Under the pieces are notes generated by a model that was given only the letters and a program-made list of their open reading frames with translations, was not told the DNA's origin and made no database searches. From assembly GCF_000317595.1 (NCBI RefSeq), contig NZ_AEJC01000113.1, positions 1 through 48,169 of the forward strand: 48,169 nucleotides of DNA, given 5' to 3'. Positions 1-7,289 of the stretch are shown one piece after another. This stretch comes from Streptomyces ipomoeae 91-03 (GTDB taxonomy: Bacteria; Actinomycetota; Actinomycetes; Streptomycetales; Streptomycetaceae). Positions within the stretch are counted from its first letter, which is position 1. Every line of letters begins with the position of its first letter. A program made the translations under genes and the position numbers.

Positions 1-19
1 ACCCGGCCTGACCGTCGAA

Positions 20-61
20 GGGACCGGGAGGGGGCCGGGAGGGGACTGGGAGGGGACCGGC
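20..61. repeat. G-rich short repeat tract
   Basis: Several G runs of three to five bases are separated by one to three other bases, in loosely repeated units of the form CCGGGAGGGG. The tract lies just downstream of the small minus-strand gene that ends at 66. It could fold as a G-quadruplex or be the end of an imperfect hairpin, but nothing shows a function. Confidence 0.3.
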
Positions 62-65
62 GGGG

Positions 66-278
66 CTATGAGTCGGTCGCCGTCGGGTCCACCGTCGCCT
101 GATGCGCCTCGGCGAGGTGTTCCTCCGCCTTCAGCCAGGGCAGGAACTGCGCCCCCTTGCGCCAGCCGCACGTATCGCATCTGATCGTGCGCTGTACTCC
201 CGAGCGCCGCACCCGCACGGTGTGCTCCCGCCCGTGCTGGTCCCAGCGGGTCACCCTGCTCGTGTTGATCTCCAACAT
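66..278 (-). CDS. Small CxxC...HxxxxH protein, conserved hypothetical
   Basis: This 70-residue protein is not assigned to a named family. A CDTCGW motif near residue 34 is followed by HLAEAH near residue 53, giving a C-x2-C / H-x4-H pattern like a single zinc finger. The N-terminal half is rich in Arg, Thr and Val. The start at 278 was chosen because GGAG lies seven bases upstream of ATG; a longer in-frame start at 350 has no such site. It is transcribed in the same direction as the TetR/aldo-keto reductase pair upstream of it. A nucleic-acid-binding role is only a guess from the cysteines and histidines. Confidence 0.6.
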   Translation of the reverse strand: MLEINTSRVTRWDQHGREHTVRVRRSGVQRTIRCDTCGWRKGAQFLPWLKAEEHLAEAHQATVDPTATDS

Positions 279-403
279 CACGTCTCCAGCCGACTCCGGT
301 CGACGGTTCGATTCCTGTCCGTCTGGAGTGTGCAGGAACAACAACATCAACAGGGGAAATCCAAGGGGTTGTTGCAGGGGACATCGGGCGGTGCCCCGGC
401 CGT

Positions 404-994
404 TCAGCCCCGCAACCCCCGCACCACCAGATCCACGACCGCCTCGAACTGGGCCTCGATGTCCGGCTGTCGCCAGGCCGGGGCGTAGGCGGGGTCGTGG
501 AAGCGGGCCGTGGCGTGGAAGACGGCTCGGGCGGCGGTGGCGGGGTCGGTGGCGGTGAAGAGGCCGGTGTCGACGCCGGACCGGACGATCTGGGTCAGCT
601 GGCCGGTCAGGTCGGCGACGTGTTCGGTGACGGCCTCGACGTTCTCGCCGGTCAGCACCTGGTAGGTGGCGAACAGTTCGGGGTCGCCGTCGGCCTTGCG
701 GCGCTTGGCCTCGAAGAGGATGGTCAGCCAGTCGCGCAGCCGGGTCTCGGGGTCGCGGTCCTCGGCGGTGGCCACCGCGGTCAGGGTCGCCGTCGTACGG
801 TCCAGCCAGCGCCTGGTCACCGCCGCTCGCAGCGCCGCCTTCGTACGGAAGTGGCGGTAGACGCTCCCATGGCTGACGCCGAGCGCGCGGGCCACGTCGA
901 CCACGGTGGCCTTGGCCGGGCCGTGGCGACGCAGCACCTCCTCGGTCACTTCGAGGATGCGCTCGGCGGTCAGGGTCTCGGAGGTCGGTGCCAT
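404..994 (-). CDS. TetR/AcrR family transcriptional regulator
   Basis: This is a 196-residue TetR-type repressor. The helix-turn-helix lies at about residues 33-58 (VDVARALGVSHGSVYRHF, the family hallmark ending in YRHF). The rest is the helical ligand-binding domain (C-terminal TetR type), with a long helix rich in Arg and Glu around 95-115. It starts 27 bases after the stop of the aldo/keto reductase on the same strand, so the two are probably one transcript. The likely target is the perfect inverted repeat just upstream of that reductase, which would make the unit autoregulated. The ligand is unknown; reductase partners suggest an aldehyde or xenobiotic signal. Confidence 0.88.
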   Translation of the reverse strand: MAPTSETLTAERILEVTEEVLRRHGPAKATVVDVARALGVSHGSVYRHFRTKAALRAAVTRRWLDRTTATLTAVATAEDRDPETRLRDWLTILFEAKRRKADGDPELFATYQVLTGENVEAVTEHVADLTGQLTQIVRSGVDTGLFTATDPATAARAVFHATARFHDPAYAPAWRQPDIEAQFEAVVDLVVRGLRG

Positions 995-1020
995 GGTGGG
1001 AACCGTACCCGGAGAACGGA

Positions 1021-2037
1021 TCAGCGCTCGCTGTCGAGGTGTGCCATCTGGGCCTCCGGGTAGCGGTCGCCCGCCGCCGCGTCGGCCGGGACGGCCTCCT
1101 CGATCGCCGCCAGGTCGGACGCGTCCAGGGTCAGCTCCAGCGCGGCCAGCGCCTCCGTGAGGCGGTCGCGGGTGCGGGCGCCGATCAGCGGCACGATGGT
1201 CGTGTCGTGGCGCTGCCCCTGCGAGAGCACCCAGGCGATGGCGATCTGCGCGACCGACACCCCCTTCTGCTCGGCGATCTTCCGCAACCGCTCGACCAGA
1301 TCCAGGTTGTGCCGGAGGTTCTCGCCCTGGAAGCGCGGCGAGCGCGCCCGGAAGTCGCTCGGGCCCAGCTGCCGGTCACGGGTGAAGTGACCCGAGATCA
1401 GGCCGCGGGACAGCACTCCGTACGCCGTGATCGCGATGCCCAGTTCACGGGTGGTCGGCAGGATCTCGGCCTCGATGCCGCGCGAGATGAGGGAGTACTC
1501 GATCTGCAGGTCCGCGATGGGGGCCGTGGCGGCGGCACGGCGGATCGTCTCCGCGCCGACCTCGCTCAGGCCGATGTGCCGTACGTACCCCTTCTCCACC
1601 AGCTCCGCGATCGCGCCGACCGTCTCCTCGATCGGCACGTCCGGGTCGACCCGCGCGATCCGGTAGACGTCGATGTGGTCCGTGCCGAGGCGCTGGAGCG
1701 AGTACGCGAGGAAGTTCCTCACCGCCGCCGGGCGGCCGTCGTACCCGCCCCAGGCTCCGTCCGGGCCGCGCAGTGCCCCGAACTTGACGCTGATCAGCGT
1801 CTGTTCCCGACGGGCCGCCGGCGCGGTGCGCAGGGCCTCGCCGATCAGCAGTTCATTGTGGCCCATGCCGTAGAAGTCGCCGGTGTCCAGCAGGGTCACG
1901 CCCGCTTCGAGCGCCGCGTGGATCGTCGCGATGGACTCGCCGCGATCGGCCTCGCCGTACAGCGCGGACATGCCCATGCAGCCGAGGCCGAGGGCGGAGA
2001 CCTGGGGGCCGGTGGTTCCGAGGGATCGGGTGTGCAT
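1021..2037 (-). CDS. Aldo/keto reductase
   Basis: This is a 338-residue NADPH-dependent aldo/keto reductase with a TIM-barrel fold, related to the YajO/pyridoxal reductase-like group. The N-terminal GTTGPQVSALGLGCMGMS segment is typical. The catalytic Asp and Tyr are seen in LLDTGDFYGMGHNE (about residues 55-68). The C-terminus has the cofactor-binding IPLIGARTRDRL-like segment (VPLIGARTRDRL). The start is ambiguous: ATG at 2043 and ATG at 2037 are both in frame, and a weak GGTGGA site fits 2037 better. It lies directly behind a perfect 15-bp inverted repeat and in front of a tetR gene, so it is probably the repressed target gene. The physiological substrate cannot be told. Confidence 0.85.
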   Translation of the reverse strand: MHTRSLGTTGPQVSALGLGCMGMSALYGEADRGESIATIHAALEAGVTLLDTGDFYGMGHNELLIGEALRTAPAARREQTLISVKFGALRGPDGAWGGYDGRPAAVRNFLAYSLQRLGTDHIDVYRIARVDPDVPIEETVGAIAELVEKGYVRHIGLSEVGAETIRRAAATAPIADLQIEYSLISRGIEAEILPTTRELGIAITAYGVLSRGLISGHFTRDRQLGPSDFRARSPRFQGENLRHNLDLVERLRKIAEQKGVSVAQIAIAWVLSQGQRHDTTIVPLIGARTRDRLTEALAALELTLDASDLAAIEEAVPADAAAGDRYPEAQMAHLDSER

Positions 2038-2058
2038 CGTCATGCGTCCACCATGACA

Positions 2059-2094
2059 TGACAGATGACAGATTTCAATATCTGTCATCTGTCA
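2059..2094. promoter_or_regulatory. Perfect 15-bp inverted repeat, probable TetR operator
   Basis: The arm TGACAGATGACAGAT (2059-2073) and its exact reverse complement (2080-2094) are separated by six bases. Each arm is itself two head-to-tail copies of TGACAGA. The site ends 22 bases upstream of the aldo/keto reductase start at 2037. Such long symmetric sites are typical of TetR operators, and a tetR gene lies downstream in the same unit. Confidence 0.7.
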
Positions 2095-2345
2095 GCCGGC
2101 GGCCGGGCTCCGCCCGCCGGACCACCGCCCTTGGACTCGACGCCGGCGATGTCGGCACCGGCACTGGAAGAGCCGCTCCCCGCCGGTCCGGAAGGACCGG
2201 ACCCCGTTCCGGACGCCCCGGCCCCCGAACCGGACATGGACGCCGACGACGATGACGATCCGTCGAGCACCCCCGATCCGACCGCGCCCACCGTCCCGAT
2301 CGCCACCGCCATGGTGAGTACGCCGATGACTGCCTGCTTGCGCAT
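2085..2345 (-). CDS. Small secreted or membrane-anchored Gly/Ser-rich protein
   Basis: The 86-residue product begins MRKQAVIGVLTMAVAIGTVG, a short positively charged end followed by a hydrophobic stretch, which looks like a signal peptide or single membrane anchor. The remainder is low complexity, rich in Gly, Ser, Ala and Pro, with no cysteines. The start at 2345 has a GGGGGC site six bases upstream. Its stop overlaps the inverted repeat operator of the next gene. No family was recognised. Codon bias alone is weak evidence in such a skewed sequence, so this gene is plausible rather than certain. Confidence 0.5.
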   Translation of the reverse strand: MRKQAVIGVLTMAVAIGTVGAVGSGVLDGSSSSSASMSGSGAGASGTGSGPSGPAGSGSSSAGADIAGVESKGGGPAGGARPPADR

Positions 2346-2603
2346 GTACGCCCCCGTGGAAGATGCGCGGCCCGCCCTCTGCGGGCCGTATGACCTCTCC
2401 TTCGGAGCGGCGGCGAGTCCCGGATTGGCGGGTCGTAGGAGAAATCTCCCGCAACTACGGAAGTTTCTGTGACGCTCCGTTGGACACCATTCATCCACCC
2501 TCGGAGAATGCGAGTTGTCGGCACGCGGGCCCCTGGGAGGGCGCATGGCCTTACGTATCGCCACCTTCAGCGCCGAGAACCTCTTCCGCCGACCGAAGGT
2601 GTT

Positions 2604-2650
2604 CCCCGGCCCTTCAGGGCCGGGGGGAATGCCCACTCCCGCGTAGCGGG
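2604..2650. repeat. Left-end hairpins of the TnpB element
   Basis: The stem CCCCGGCCC / GGGCCGGGG with a TTCA loop is followed 12 bases later by CCCGC / GCGGG with a three-base loop. Subterminal hairpins of this type are what the Y1 transposase of the IS200/IS605 group recognises in single-stranded DNA. The transposase would have to be supplied from elsewhere. Confidence 0.6.
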
Positions 2651-2671
2651 GCAAGGAAAGAGCGATCACCT

Positions 2672-2821
2672 TCAGGGCGATTGGTCGTCTCCCTCCACGG
2701 TGGTGAGGGCGACCTCAAGCAGATGCAGGATCTCGGAGTTGAGGGACCGCCGGTCGGTCTCTGCTTGCGCGACCAGTCGGGCGTGAAGCTCATCAGGGAA
2801 GCGAACCGTAACTTTGACCAT
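2672..2821 (-). CDS. Arc-like ribbon-helix-helix mini-protein inside the TnpB element
   Basis: This 49-residue protein begins MVKVTVRFPDELHARLVAQA and continues with a RRSLNSEILHLLEVAL helix pair. The short beta strand (VKVTVRFP) followed by two helices with NSEI is the Arc/MetJ ribbon-helix-helix fold. It reads away from tnpB; the two starts are 29 bases apart and share a palindromic spacer. It probably binds that spacer and regulates both itself and tnpB, as small RHH proteins commonly do. No toxin partner is next to it. It lies wholly within the element, so it moves with it. Confidence 0.75.
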   Translation of the reverse strand: MVKVTVRFPDELHARLVAQAETDRRSLNSEILHLLEVALTTVEGDDQSP

Positions 2822-2851
2822 GCCGCCATCGTGCCACTATGGTGGCGGCAT
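2820..2851. promoter_or_regulatory. Palindromic spacer between the arc-like gene and tnpB
   Basis: ATGCCGCCA on the left is matched by TGGCGGCAT on the right, and inside lies GCCAC-TATG-GTGGC, so half-sites are nested. The palindrome covers both start codons. It is the obvious binding site for the ribbon-helix-helix protein encoded on one side. Confidence 0.5.
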
Positions 2852-4151
2852 GTCACGTTTCCGGATGTACCCGACGCGCGAGCAGGAAGAGCAGATGCTC
2901 TTGCATTGCGCGCACGCCCGATACGTCTGGAACCTCGCCGTCGAGCAGCACTCGCACTGGCGCCAGTGGCGCAAGTCAGCGCCGGGTTTCGCCGAACAGT
3001 GCCGCCAGCTCACCGAGGCTCGGCGGGAAAGCGAGTGGCTGGGCGCGGGGAACGCGGACGTGCAGCAACAAGCTCTGAAGGACTTCGCCAAGGCCAAGAA
3101 CGCCCGCTTCGCCTCCGGGTTCGGCGAGCCGACCTGGCGCAGGAAGTTCCGGCACGAGGGCTTCCGGGTCATCGGCACCGACCGCATACCCGAGTACAAC
3201 GAAGACGGCTCGCCGAAGCTGAACGTCAAGACCGGCAGGCAGGTCATGCGGCGGTCCGTCGTCGTGCACAAGCTCAACCGCAGGTGGGCGCAGGTCAAGG
3301 TCCCTGGCTGCGGCTGGGTCCGTTTCCGCCTCAGCGCCAAGGGCAAGGGCGCGGCGCCGCCCGACGCGAAGACGTTCCGGGTCACCTTCCGTAACGGCCA
3401 GTGGCATATCGCCTTCGCCGTCATCCCCGAGCCGGCCCCCGCGCCCGGCACAGGCGAGGTCATCGGTATCGACCGGGGCGCGACGATCACGGCGGCCCTG
3501 TCGGACGGGCGCAAGCTGAACTGCCCGCGGCTCACCGTCAAGGAACGCGCCCAGATCCGCAAGCACGAGCGGCGCGCGGCACGGGCGAAGAAGAGCAGTC
3601 CCGAGAAAGCGGCCGAGTACGCCAAGGTCGCCAGACTCAAGGTGCGTGAGGCCAACCGGCGCAAGGACTGGTGCGAGAAGACCAGCACCATACTCGCCCA
3701 CACCTACGACCTGGTGCGCTTCGAGAAACTGAACATCAAGAACATGACCCGCTCGGCGAAGGGAACCGTCGAGCAGCCCGGCAAGAACGTCGCCCAGAAG
3801 TCCGGCCTCAACCGAGCCATCCTCGCCCAGGGCTGGGGTCTTCTGCGGCAGCGCACCGAGCACAAGGCCCCCGGCCGGGTCGAGGACGTTCCCGCCCCGT
3901 ACACCTCCCTGCGGTGCAGTGCCTGCGGATGGATCGACAAGAACTCGCGCAAGAGCCAAGCCGAGTTCGTCTGTTCCTCCTGCGGCTTCACCTGCAACGC
4001 GGACACCAACGCCAGTATCAACGTCGCGGCAGGACAGGGCGGGATCCCCCGCCCCCGGCGCTCAGCCGGTGCCGGAGGGACGACACCGCCCATGCGGTCC
4101 AAGAGCGTCCGTGAACCTCAGCCCATATGGGCTGGAATCCCCCTCTTTTAA
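2850..4151 (+). CDS. tnpB: RNA-guided endonuclease TnpB
   Basis: This 433-residue TnpB has all three RuvC acidic residues: Asp208 in GIDRG, Glu292 in FEKLNI and Asp385 in NADTNAS. A zinc ribbon (CSACGW ... CSSCGF) lies between the last two. The N-terminus (MSRFRMYPTREQEEQM) is the usual helix-turn-helix/WED start. TnpB proteins cut double-stranded DNA using an RNA made from the element right end, which helps the element persist after excision. Start 2850 was chosen over an upstream ATG at 2814 because family proteins begin at this point. The stop lies within the right-end hairpin. The protein appears intact and possibly active. Confidence 0.9.
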   Translation: MSRFRMYPTREQEEQMLLHCAHARYVWNLAVEQHSHWRQWRKSAPGFAEQCRQLTEARRESEWLGAGNADVQQQALKDFAKAKNARFASGFGEPTWRRKFRHEGFRVIGTDRIPEYNEDGSPKLNVKTGRQVMRRSVVVHKLNRRWAQVKVPGCGWVRFRLSAKGKGAAPPDAKTFRVTFRNGQWHIAFAVIPEPAPAPGTGEVIGIDRGATITAALSDGRKLNCPRLTVKERAQIRKHERRAARAKKSSPEKAAEYAKVARLKVREANRRKDWCEKTSTILAHTYDLVRFEKLNIKNMTRSAKGTVEQPGKNVAQKSGLNRAILAQGWGLLRQRTEHKAPGRVEDVPAPYTSLRCSACGWIDKNSRKSQAEFVCSSCGFTCNADTNASINVAAGQGGIPRPRRSAGAGGTTPPMRSKSVREPQPIWAGIPLF

Positions 4152-4188
4152 GAGGGGGAGGATGTCAATTCAAGAGCAAGGGCTTCGG
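4040..4188 (+). ncRNA. Predicted TnpB guide RNA (reRNA/omegaRNA)
   Basis: In this family the guide RNA scaffold overlaps the 3' end of tnpB and the right end of the element, and the guide is the flanking DNA immediately after the TCAA end. Here the scaffold contains the 16-bp palindrome at 4119-4134 and the hairpin at 4139-4158, and it ends at 4168. The guide would start TTCAAGAGCAAGGGC at 4169, inside the broken EEP gene. The 5' limit given is a guess. Confidence 0.45.
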
Positions 4189-4601
4189 CCGCGCCGCCGA
4201 GAACGACAGACGCCGCAAGGCCCAGGCCCAGCGCGTCCGGGAGATCTACGAGGACGCCCTCGAACGCTCCTCACGGGTCGTGGTCGCCGGCGACCTGAAC
4301 GACTCGATGGCCAGTGCCCCCATCAAGCTCCTCCTCGACACCGGCCTCCGCGAGGCCATGACCCACGAGAGCTACGGGACCGGCGCCCCGGGCACCCACG
4401 GCACCGGCAAACGCGACGAGCAGAAGCTCGACTGCCTCATGTTCTCCCCGCAGCTGTGGGACCGGGTGACGAACGTGGGCGTCGAACGCCGAGGAATCTG
4501 GGCCCCCCGAACCTTCGACTCCTTCACCACGGTCACCTCAAAGGTGAACCAGGCCTCGGACCACGCCGCCCTGTTCGCGGACCTGGACCTGTGAACAAAC
4601 A

Positions 4602-4662
4602 GTTCCCCGGCCCCGTCAAGGGGCGCGGGGAACTGCGCGACCAGCCACAAACAACCCGCAGC
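4602..4662. repeat. Interspersed stem-loop repeat, copy 1
   Basis: The arm GTTCCCCGGCCCC pairs, with one bulged base, with GGGGCGCGGGGAAC (4620-4633), followed by CTGCGCGACCAGCCACAA. It is the shortest of four related copies in the window. It sits between the convergent EEP remnant and glyS, where it could end both transcripts. Confidence 0.65.
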
Positions 4663-4708
4663 CGGCCAATCACTCAAGCCGGGCGGGCGCGAACCCGCCC
4701 CACTTCAC

Positions 4709-6091
4709 TTACGCGCCGATAAGCCGACCGGCGAGGTACGACTCGATCTGGTCCAGCGACACGCGTTCCTGCTTCATCGAGTCCCGCTCACGAACAGTCA
4801 CGGCGTTGTCGTCCAGCGTGTCGAAGTCGACCGTGACGCAGTACGGCGTCCCGATCTCGTCCTGCCGCCGGTAACGGCGCCCGATCGCACCCGCGTCGTC
4901 GAACTCGATGTTCCAGTGCTGGCGCAGCGCGGCGGCGAGTCCCTTGGCCTTCGGGGACAGCTCGGGGTTGCGCGAGAGCGGAAGAACCGCCACCTTCACC
5001 GGGGCGATCCGGTGGTCGAGGCGGAGCACCGTCCGCTTCTCCAGCTTGCCCTTGGCGTTCGGCGCCTCGTCCTCGGTGTAGGCGTCGAGCAGGAAGGCCA
5101 GCATGGTGCGGCCGACACCGGCGGCGGGCTCGATGACGTACGGGGTGTAGCGCTCGCCGGCCTCCTGGTCGAAGTAGAAGAGGTCCTGGCCGGAGGCCTT
5201 GGAGTGGGCGGTGAGGTCGTAGTCGGTGCGGTTGGCGACGCCCTCCAGCTCACCCCACTCGCTGCCGCCGAACTGGAAGCGGTACTCGATGTCGGCGGTG
5301 CGCTTGGAGTAGTGGGAGAGCTTCTCCTGCGGGTGCTCGTACCAGCGCATGTTCTCTTCGCGCAGACCCAGGCCGGTGTACCAGTTCCACCGCTCCTGCA
5401 TCCAGTACTCCTGCCACTTCTCGTCCTCGCCCGGCTTGACGAAGAACTCCATCTCCATCTGCTCGAACTCGCGGGTGCGGAAGATGAAGTTGCCGGGCGT
5501 GATCTCGTTGCGGAAGGACTTGCCCATCTGCGCGATGCCGAACGGCGGCTTGCGGCGCGAGGTGGTCTGCACCTGGGCGAAGTTGGTGAAGATGCCCTGG
5601 GCGGTCTCGGGACGCAGGTAGGCGATGGAGCCGGTGTCCTGGGTGGGGCCGAGGTGGGTGGAGAGCAGACCGGAGAACTGCTTGGGCTCGGTGAACTGGC
5701 CCTTGTTGCCGCAGTTGGGGCAGTTGATGTCGGCGAGGCCGTTCGCCGGGGCGTGGCCCTTCTTCTCCTCGTACGCCTCCTCCAGGTGGTCCGCGCGGAA
5801 CCGCTTGTGGCAGGAGGTGCACTCGGTGAGCGGGTCGGAGAAGGTGGCGACGTGACCGGAGGCGACCCACACCTCGGAGGCCAGGATGACGGACGAGTCG
5901 ATGCCGACCACGTCCTCGCGCGACGTCACCATGTAGCGCCACCACTGGCGCTTGATGTTCTCCTTGAGCTCGACACCCAGCGGTCCGTAGTCCCAGGCGG
6001 CGCGCTGACCGCCGTAGATCTCGCTGCAGGGGAATACGAAGCCACGGCGCTTGCTCAGGCTGACGATGGTGTCGATCTTGTCGGCGGCCAC
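4709..6091 (-). CDS. glyS: Glycyl-tRNA synthetase
   Basis: This is a 460-residue class II glycyl-tRNA synthetase of the alpha-2 (single-chain) type used by actinobacteria. It charges tRNA-Gly with glycine in the cytoplasm. The N-terminus [18 protein letters not shown] and [15 protein letters not shown] are typical. The class II motif 2 arginine lies in [20 protein letters not shown], and motif 3 in [13 protein letters not shown]. The insertion has two CxxC pairs (CTSCHKRF and CPNCGNKG), probably binding zinc. The start is GTG at 6091 with an AGAGAG-like site. Length is normal for the family. It is divergent from the zinc uptake operon, with 204 bases between the starts. Confidence 0.95.
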   Translation of the reverse strand: MAADKIDTIVSLSKRRGFVFPCSEIYGGQRAAWDYGPLGVELKENIKRQWWRYMVTSREDVVGIDSSVILASEVWVASGHVATFSDPLTECTSCHKRFRADHLEEAYEEKKGHAPANGLADINCPNCGNKGQFTEPKQFSGLLSTHLGPTQDTGSIAYLRPETAQGIFTNFAQVQTTSRRKPPFGIAQMGKSFRNEITPGNFIFRTREFEQMEMEFFVKPGEDEKWQEYWMQERWNWYTGLGLREENMRWYEHPQEKLSHYSKRTADIEYRFQFGGSEWGELEGVANRTDYDLTAHSKASGQDLFYFDQEAGERYTPYVIEPAAGVGRTMLAFLLDAYTEDEAPNAKGKLEKRTVLRLDHRIAPVKVAVLPLSRNPELSPKAKGLAAALRQHWNIEFDDAGAIGRRYRRQDEIGTPYCVTVDFDTLDDNAVTVRERDSMKQERVSLDQIESYLAGRLIGA

Positions 6092-6258
6092 GGTGCTCTC
6101 TTCATTACGACGACGGGCGACGAAGCGGTGCGCTCTGGGGGAAGCGGATGCGCTTCAGAGCGAATGCTTCAGGTTACCGGCGGAGGCTCCCCTTCAATCA
6201 AATCGGTTCGCACGCAGACCGGTACATAGGCCTTACCCAGGGCTTACCCACCGGCTTG

Positions 6259-6296
6259 TTGACAATCGTTTCCAGACAAGATGAAAATGACTGTCA
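6259..6296 (+). promoter_or_regulatory. Probable znuA promoter with Zur-box-like site
   Basis: TTGACA (6259-6264) fits a -35 box, and GAAAAT (6283-6288, 18-base spacing) fits a -10 box, which would place the transcript start at about the ATG at 6296, i.e. leaderless. TGAAAATGACTGTCA (6282-6296) resembles the 15-bp Zur operator of Streptomyces (TGaaAatgatttTCA-like). A weaker second match, TGACAATCGTTTCCA, lies at 6260-6274. Confidence 0.5.
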
Positions 6297-7261
6297 TGAA
6301 CGTAGTGGTACGACGACGACTCCTGATACCCGCGGCGGCGACCGCGGTCGCCGCCCTCAGCCTCACCACCCTCTCGGCCTGCTCCAGCGACAGCGCCGCC
6401 GCGGGCAACACGGACAAGTTCGACGTCGTCGCGTCGTTCTACCCGATGGCCTTCCTCGCCGAGCAGATCGGCGGGAAGTACGTGAACGTCACCAGTCTCA
6501 CCCAGCCCGGCCAGGAACCGCACGACCTGGAGATCAGCGCCAAGCAGACCGCGCAGCTCCAGGAGTCGGACGCGGTCCTCTACCTCAAGGGTCTGCAGCC
6601 CTCCGTCGACGACGCCGTCGGCCAGTCCGAGATCAAGACGAAGATCGACGCCGCCACGCTGACCTCCCTGGAGGAGCACGGCAACGAGGTCGGCGGCCAC
6701 GCGGCCGAGCACGACGACGAGCACGGCGAGGAGGAGTCCGGCAAGGACCCCCACATCTGGCTCGACCCCGTGAAGTACGCCGAGGTCGCCAAGGGAGTGG
6801 GCGCCGCCTTCGAGAAGGCCGATCCGGACCACGCCTCCACGTACAAGACGAACACCGAGATGCTGGTCGAGAAGCTGGGCGCGCTGAACGACCAGTTCGT
6901 CAACGGGCTGAAGAACACCGACACCAAGGTCTTCATCACCACTCACGCCGCCTTCGGCTACCTCGCCGAGCGCTACGGCCTCACCGAGGAGGCCATCTCC
7001 GGCCTCGACCCCGAGTCCGAGCCCAGTGCCGCGCGGGTCAAGGAACTTGAGAAGATGGCCAAGGCCGACGGCGTCAGCACGGTGTTCTACGAGACGCTCG
7101 TCAGCGACAAGACCGCGAAGACCATCGCCGCAGACGCCGGACTGAAGACGGACGTCCTCGACCCGATCGAGGGCATCACCGAGAAGTCGCGCGGCAAGGA
7201 CTACTTCTCGGTGCAGGAAGCCAATCTCAAGGCCCTCCAGGCAGCCCTGGGAGCCAAGTGA
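6296..7261 (+). CDS. znuA: Zinc ABC transporter substrate-binding lipoprotein
   Basis: This is a cluster A-I metal-binding protein of 321 residues. The signal peptide has an LSAC lipobox, so it is a membrane-anchored lipoprotein outside the cell. A histidine- and acid-rich loop (EEHGNEVGGHAAEHDDEHGE) precedes DPHIWLDP; such loops are typical of zinc rather than manganese binders. Metal ligands include His in EPHDLEIS, the His of DPHIW, and His in TTHAAFGY. Starts at 6281 and 6296 are both in frame, and neither has a clear ribosome site; 6296 was chosen because the promoter would make it leaderless. It is followed by the ATPase, permease and zur genes. Confidence 0.92.
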   Translation: MNVVVRRRLLIPAAATAVAALSLTTLSACSSDSAAAGNTDKFDVVASFYPMAFLAEQIGGKYVNVTSLTQPGQEPHDLEISAKQTAQLQESDAVLYLKGLQPSVDDAVGQSEIKTKIDAATLTSLEEHGNEVGGHAAEHDDEHGEEESGKDPHIWLDPVKYAEVAKGVGAAFEKADPDHASTYKTNTEMLVEKLGALNDQFVNGLKNTDTKVFITTHAAFGYLAERYGLTEEAISGLDPESEPSAARVKELEKMAKADGVSTVFYETLVSDKTAKTIAADAGLKTDVLDPIEGITEKSRGKDYFSVQEANLKALQAALGAK

Positions 7262-7289
7262 CCTTGTTCGACCCGTGGAGGAAGCAGGC

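Larger units (their letters stand above)
2602..4168 (+). mobile_element. IS1341-type (IS200/IS605-like) TnpB element
   Basis: The element carries tnpB and a small divergent Arc-like gene, with no tnpA transposase, so it is a non-autonomous TnpB-only type. The left end holds a 9-bp perfect hairpin (2604-2612 with 2617-2625, loop TTCA) and a second CCCGC-GTA-GCGGG hairpin (2638-2650). The right end holds a 16-bp palindrome (4119-4134) and a 9-bp hairpin (4139-4147 with 4150-4158), then GGATGTCAA. The right boundary at 4168 is set by TCAA and by resumption of the host reading frame at 4169. The left boundary is uncertain by a few bases. No target duplication is visible, as expected for this family. 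Confidence 0.85.
2545..4594 (+). pseudogene. Endonuclease/exonuclease/phosphatase gene split by a TnpB element
   Basis: The left piece (2545 to about 2601) has a good GGGAGG ribosome site and encodes MALRIATFSAENLFRRPKV, the start of an endonuclease/exonuclease/phosphatase (EEP) domain with its metal-binding Glu-Asn. The right piece resumes at 4169 in FKSKGFG and runs to the stop at 4594. It retains two further EEP hallmarks, GDLND and SDHAALF. A TnpB element of about 1.57 kb lies between them. The two pieces do not abut in the family alignment: the N-terminal motif and the NHFKSK-type motif are normally well over a hundred residues apart. So a central segment is missing as well as interrupted. 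The enzyme should be inactive. This reading rests on recognised family motifs, not an alignment. Confidence 0.85.

Noticed and set aside
301..325. GGTTCGATTCC motif like a tRNA T-loop upstream of the first small gene
   Set aside because: The five bases on each side do not pair as a T-stem, and no anticodon arm or acceptor stem could be found. A tRNA fragment or attachment site is not supported.
2065..2472. Plus-strand Asp/Pro-rich frame opposite the small secreted protein
   Set aside because: The poly-Asp stretch mirrors the serine codons of the minus-strand gene, there is no ribosome site, and the frame runs through the operator.
2602..4168. A tnpA (Y1 transposase) gene in the TnpB element
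   Set aside because: Between the left end and tnpB there is room only for the 49-codon Arc-like gene, and no HUH motif was found.
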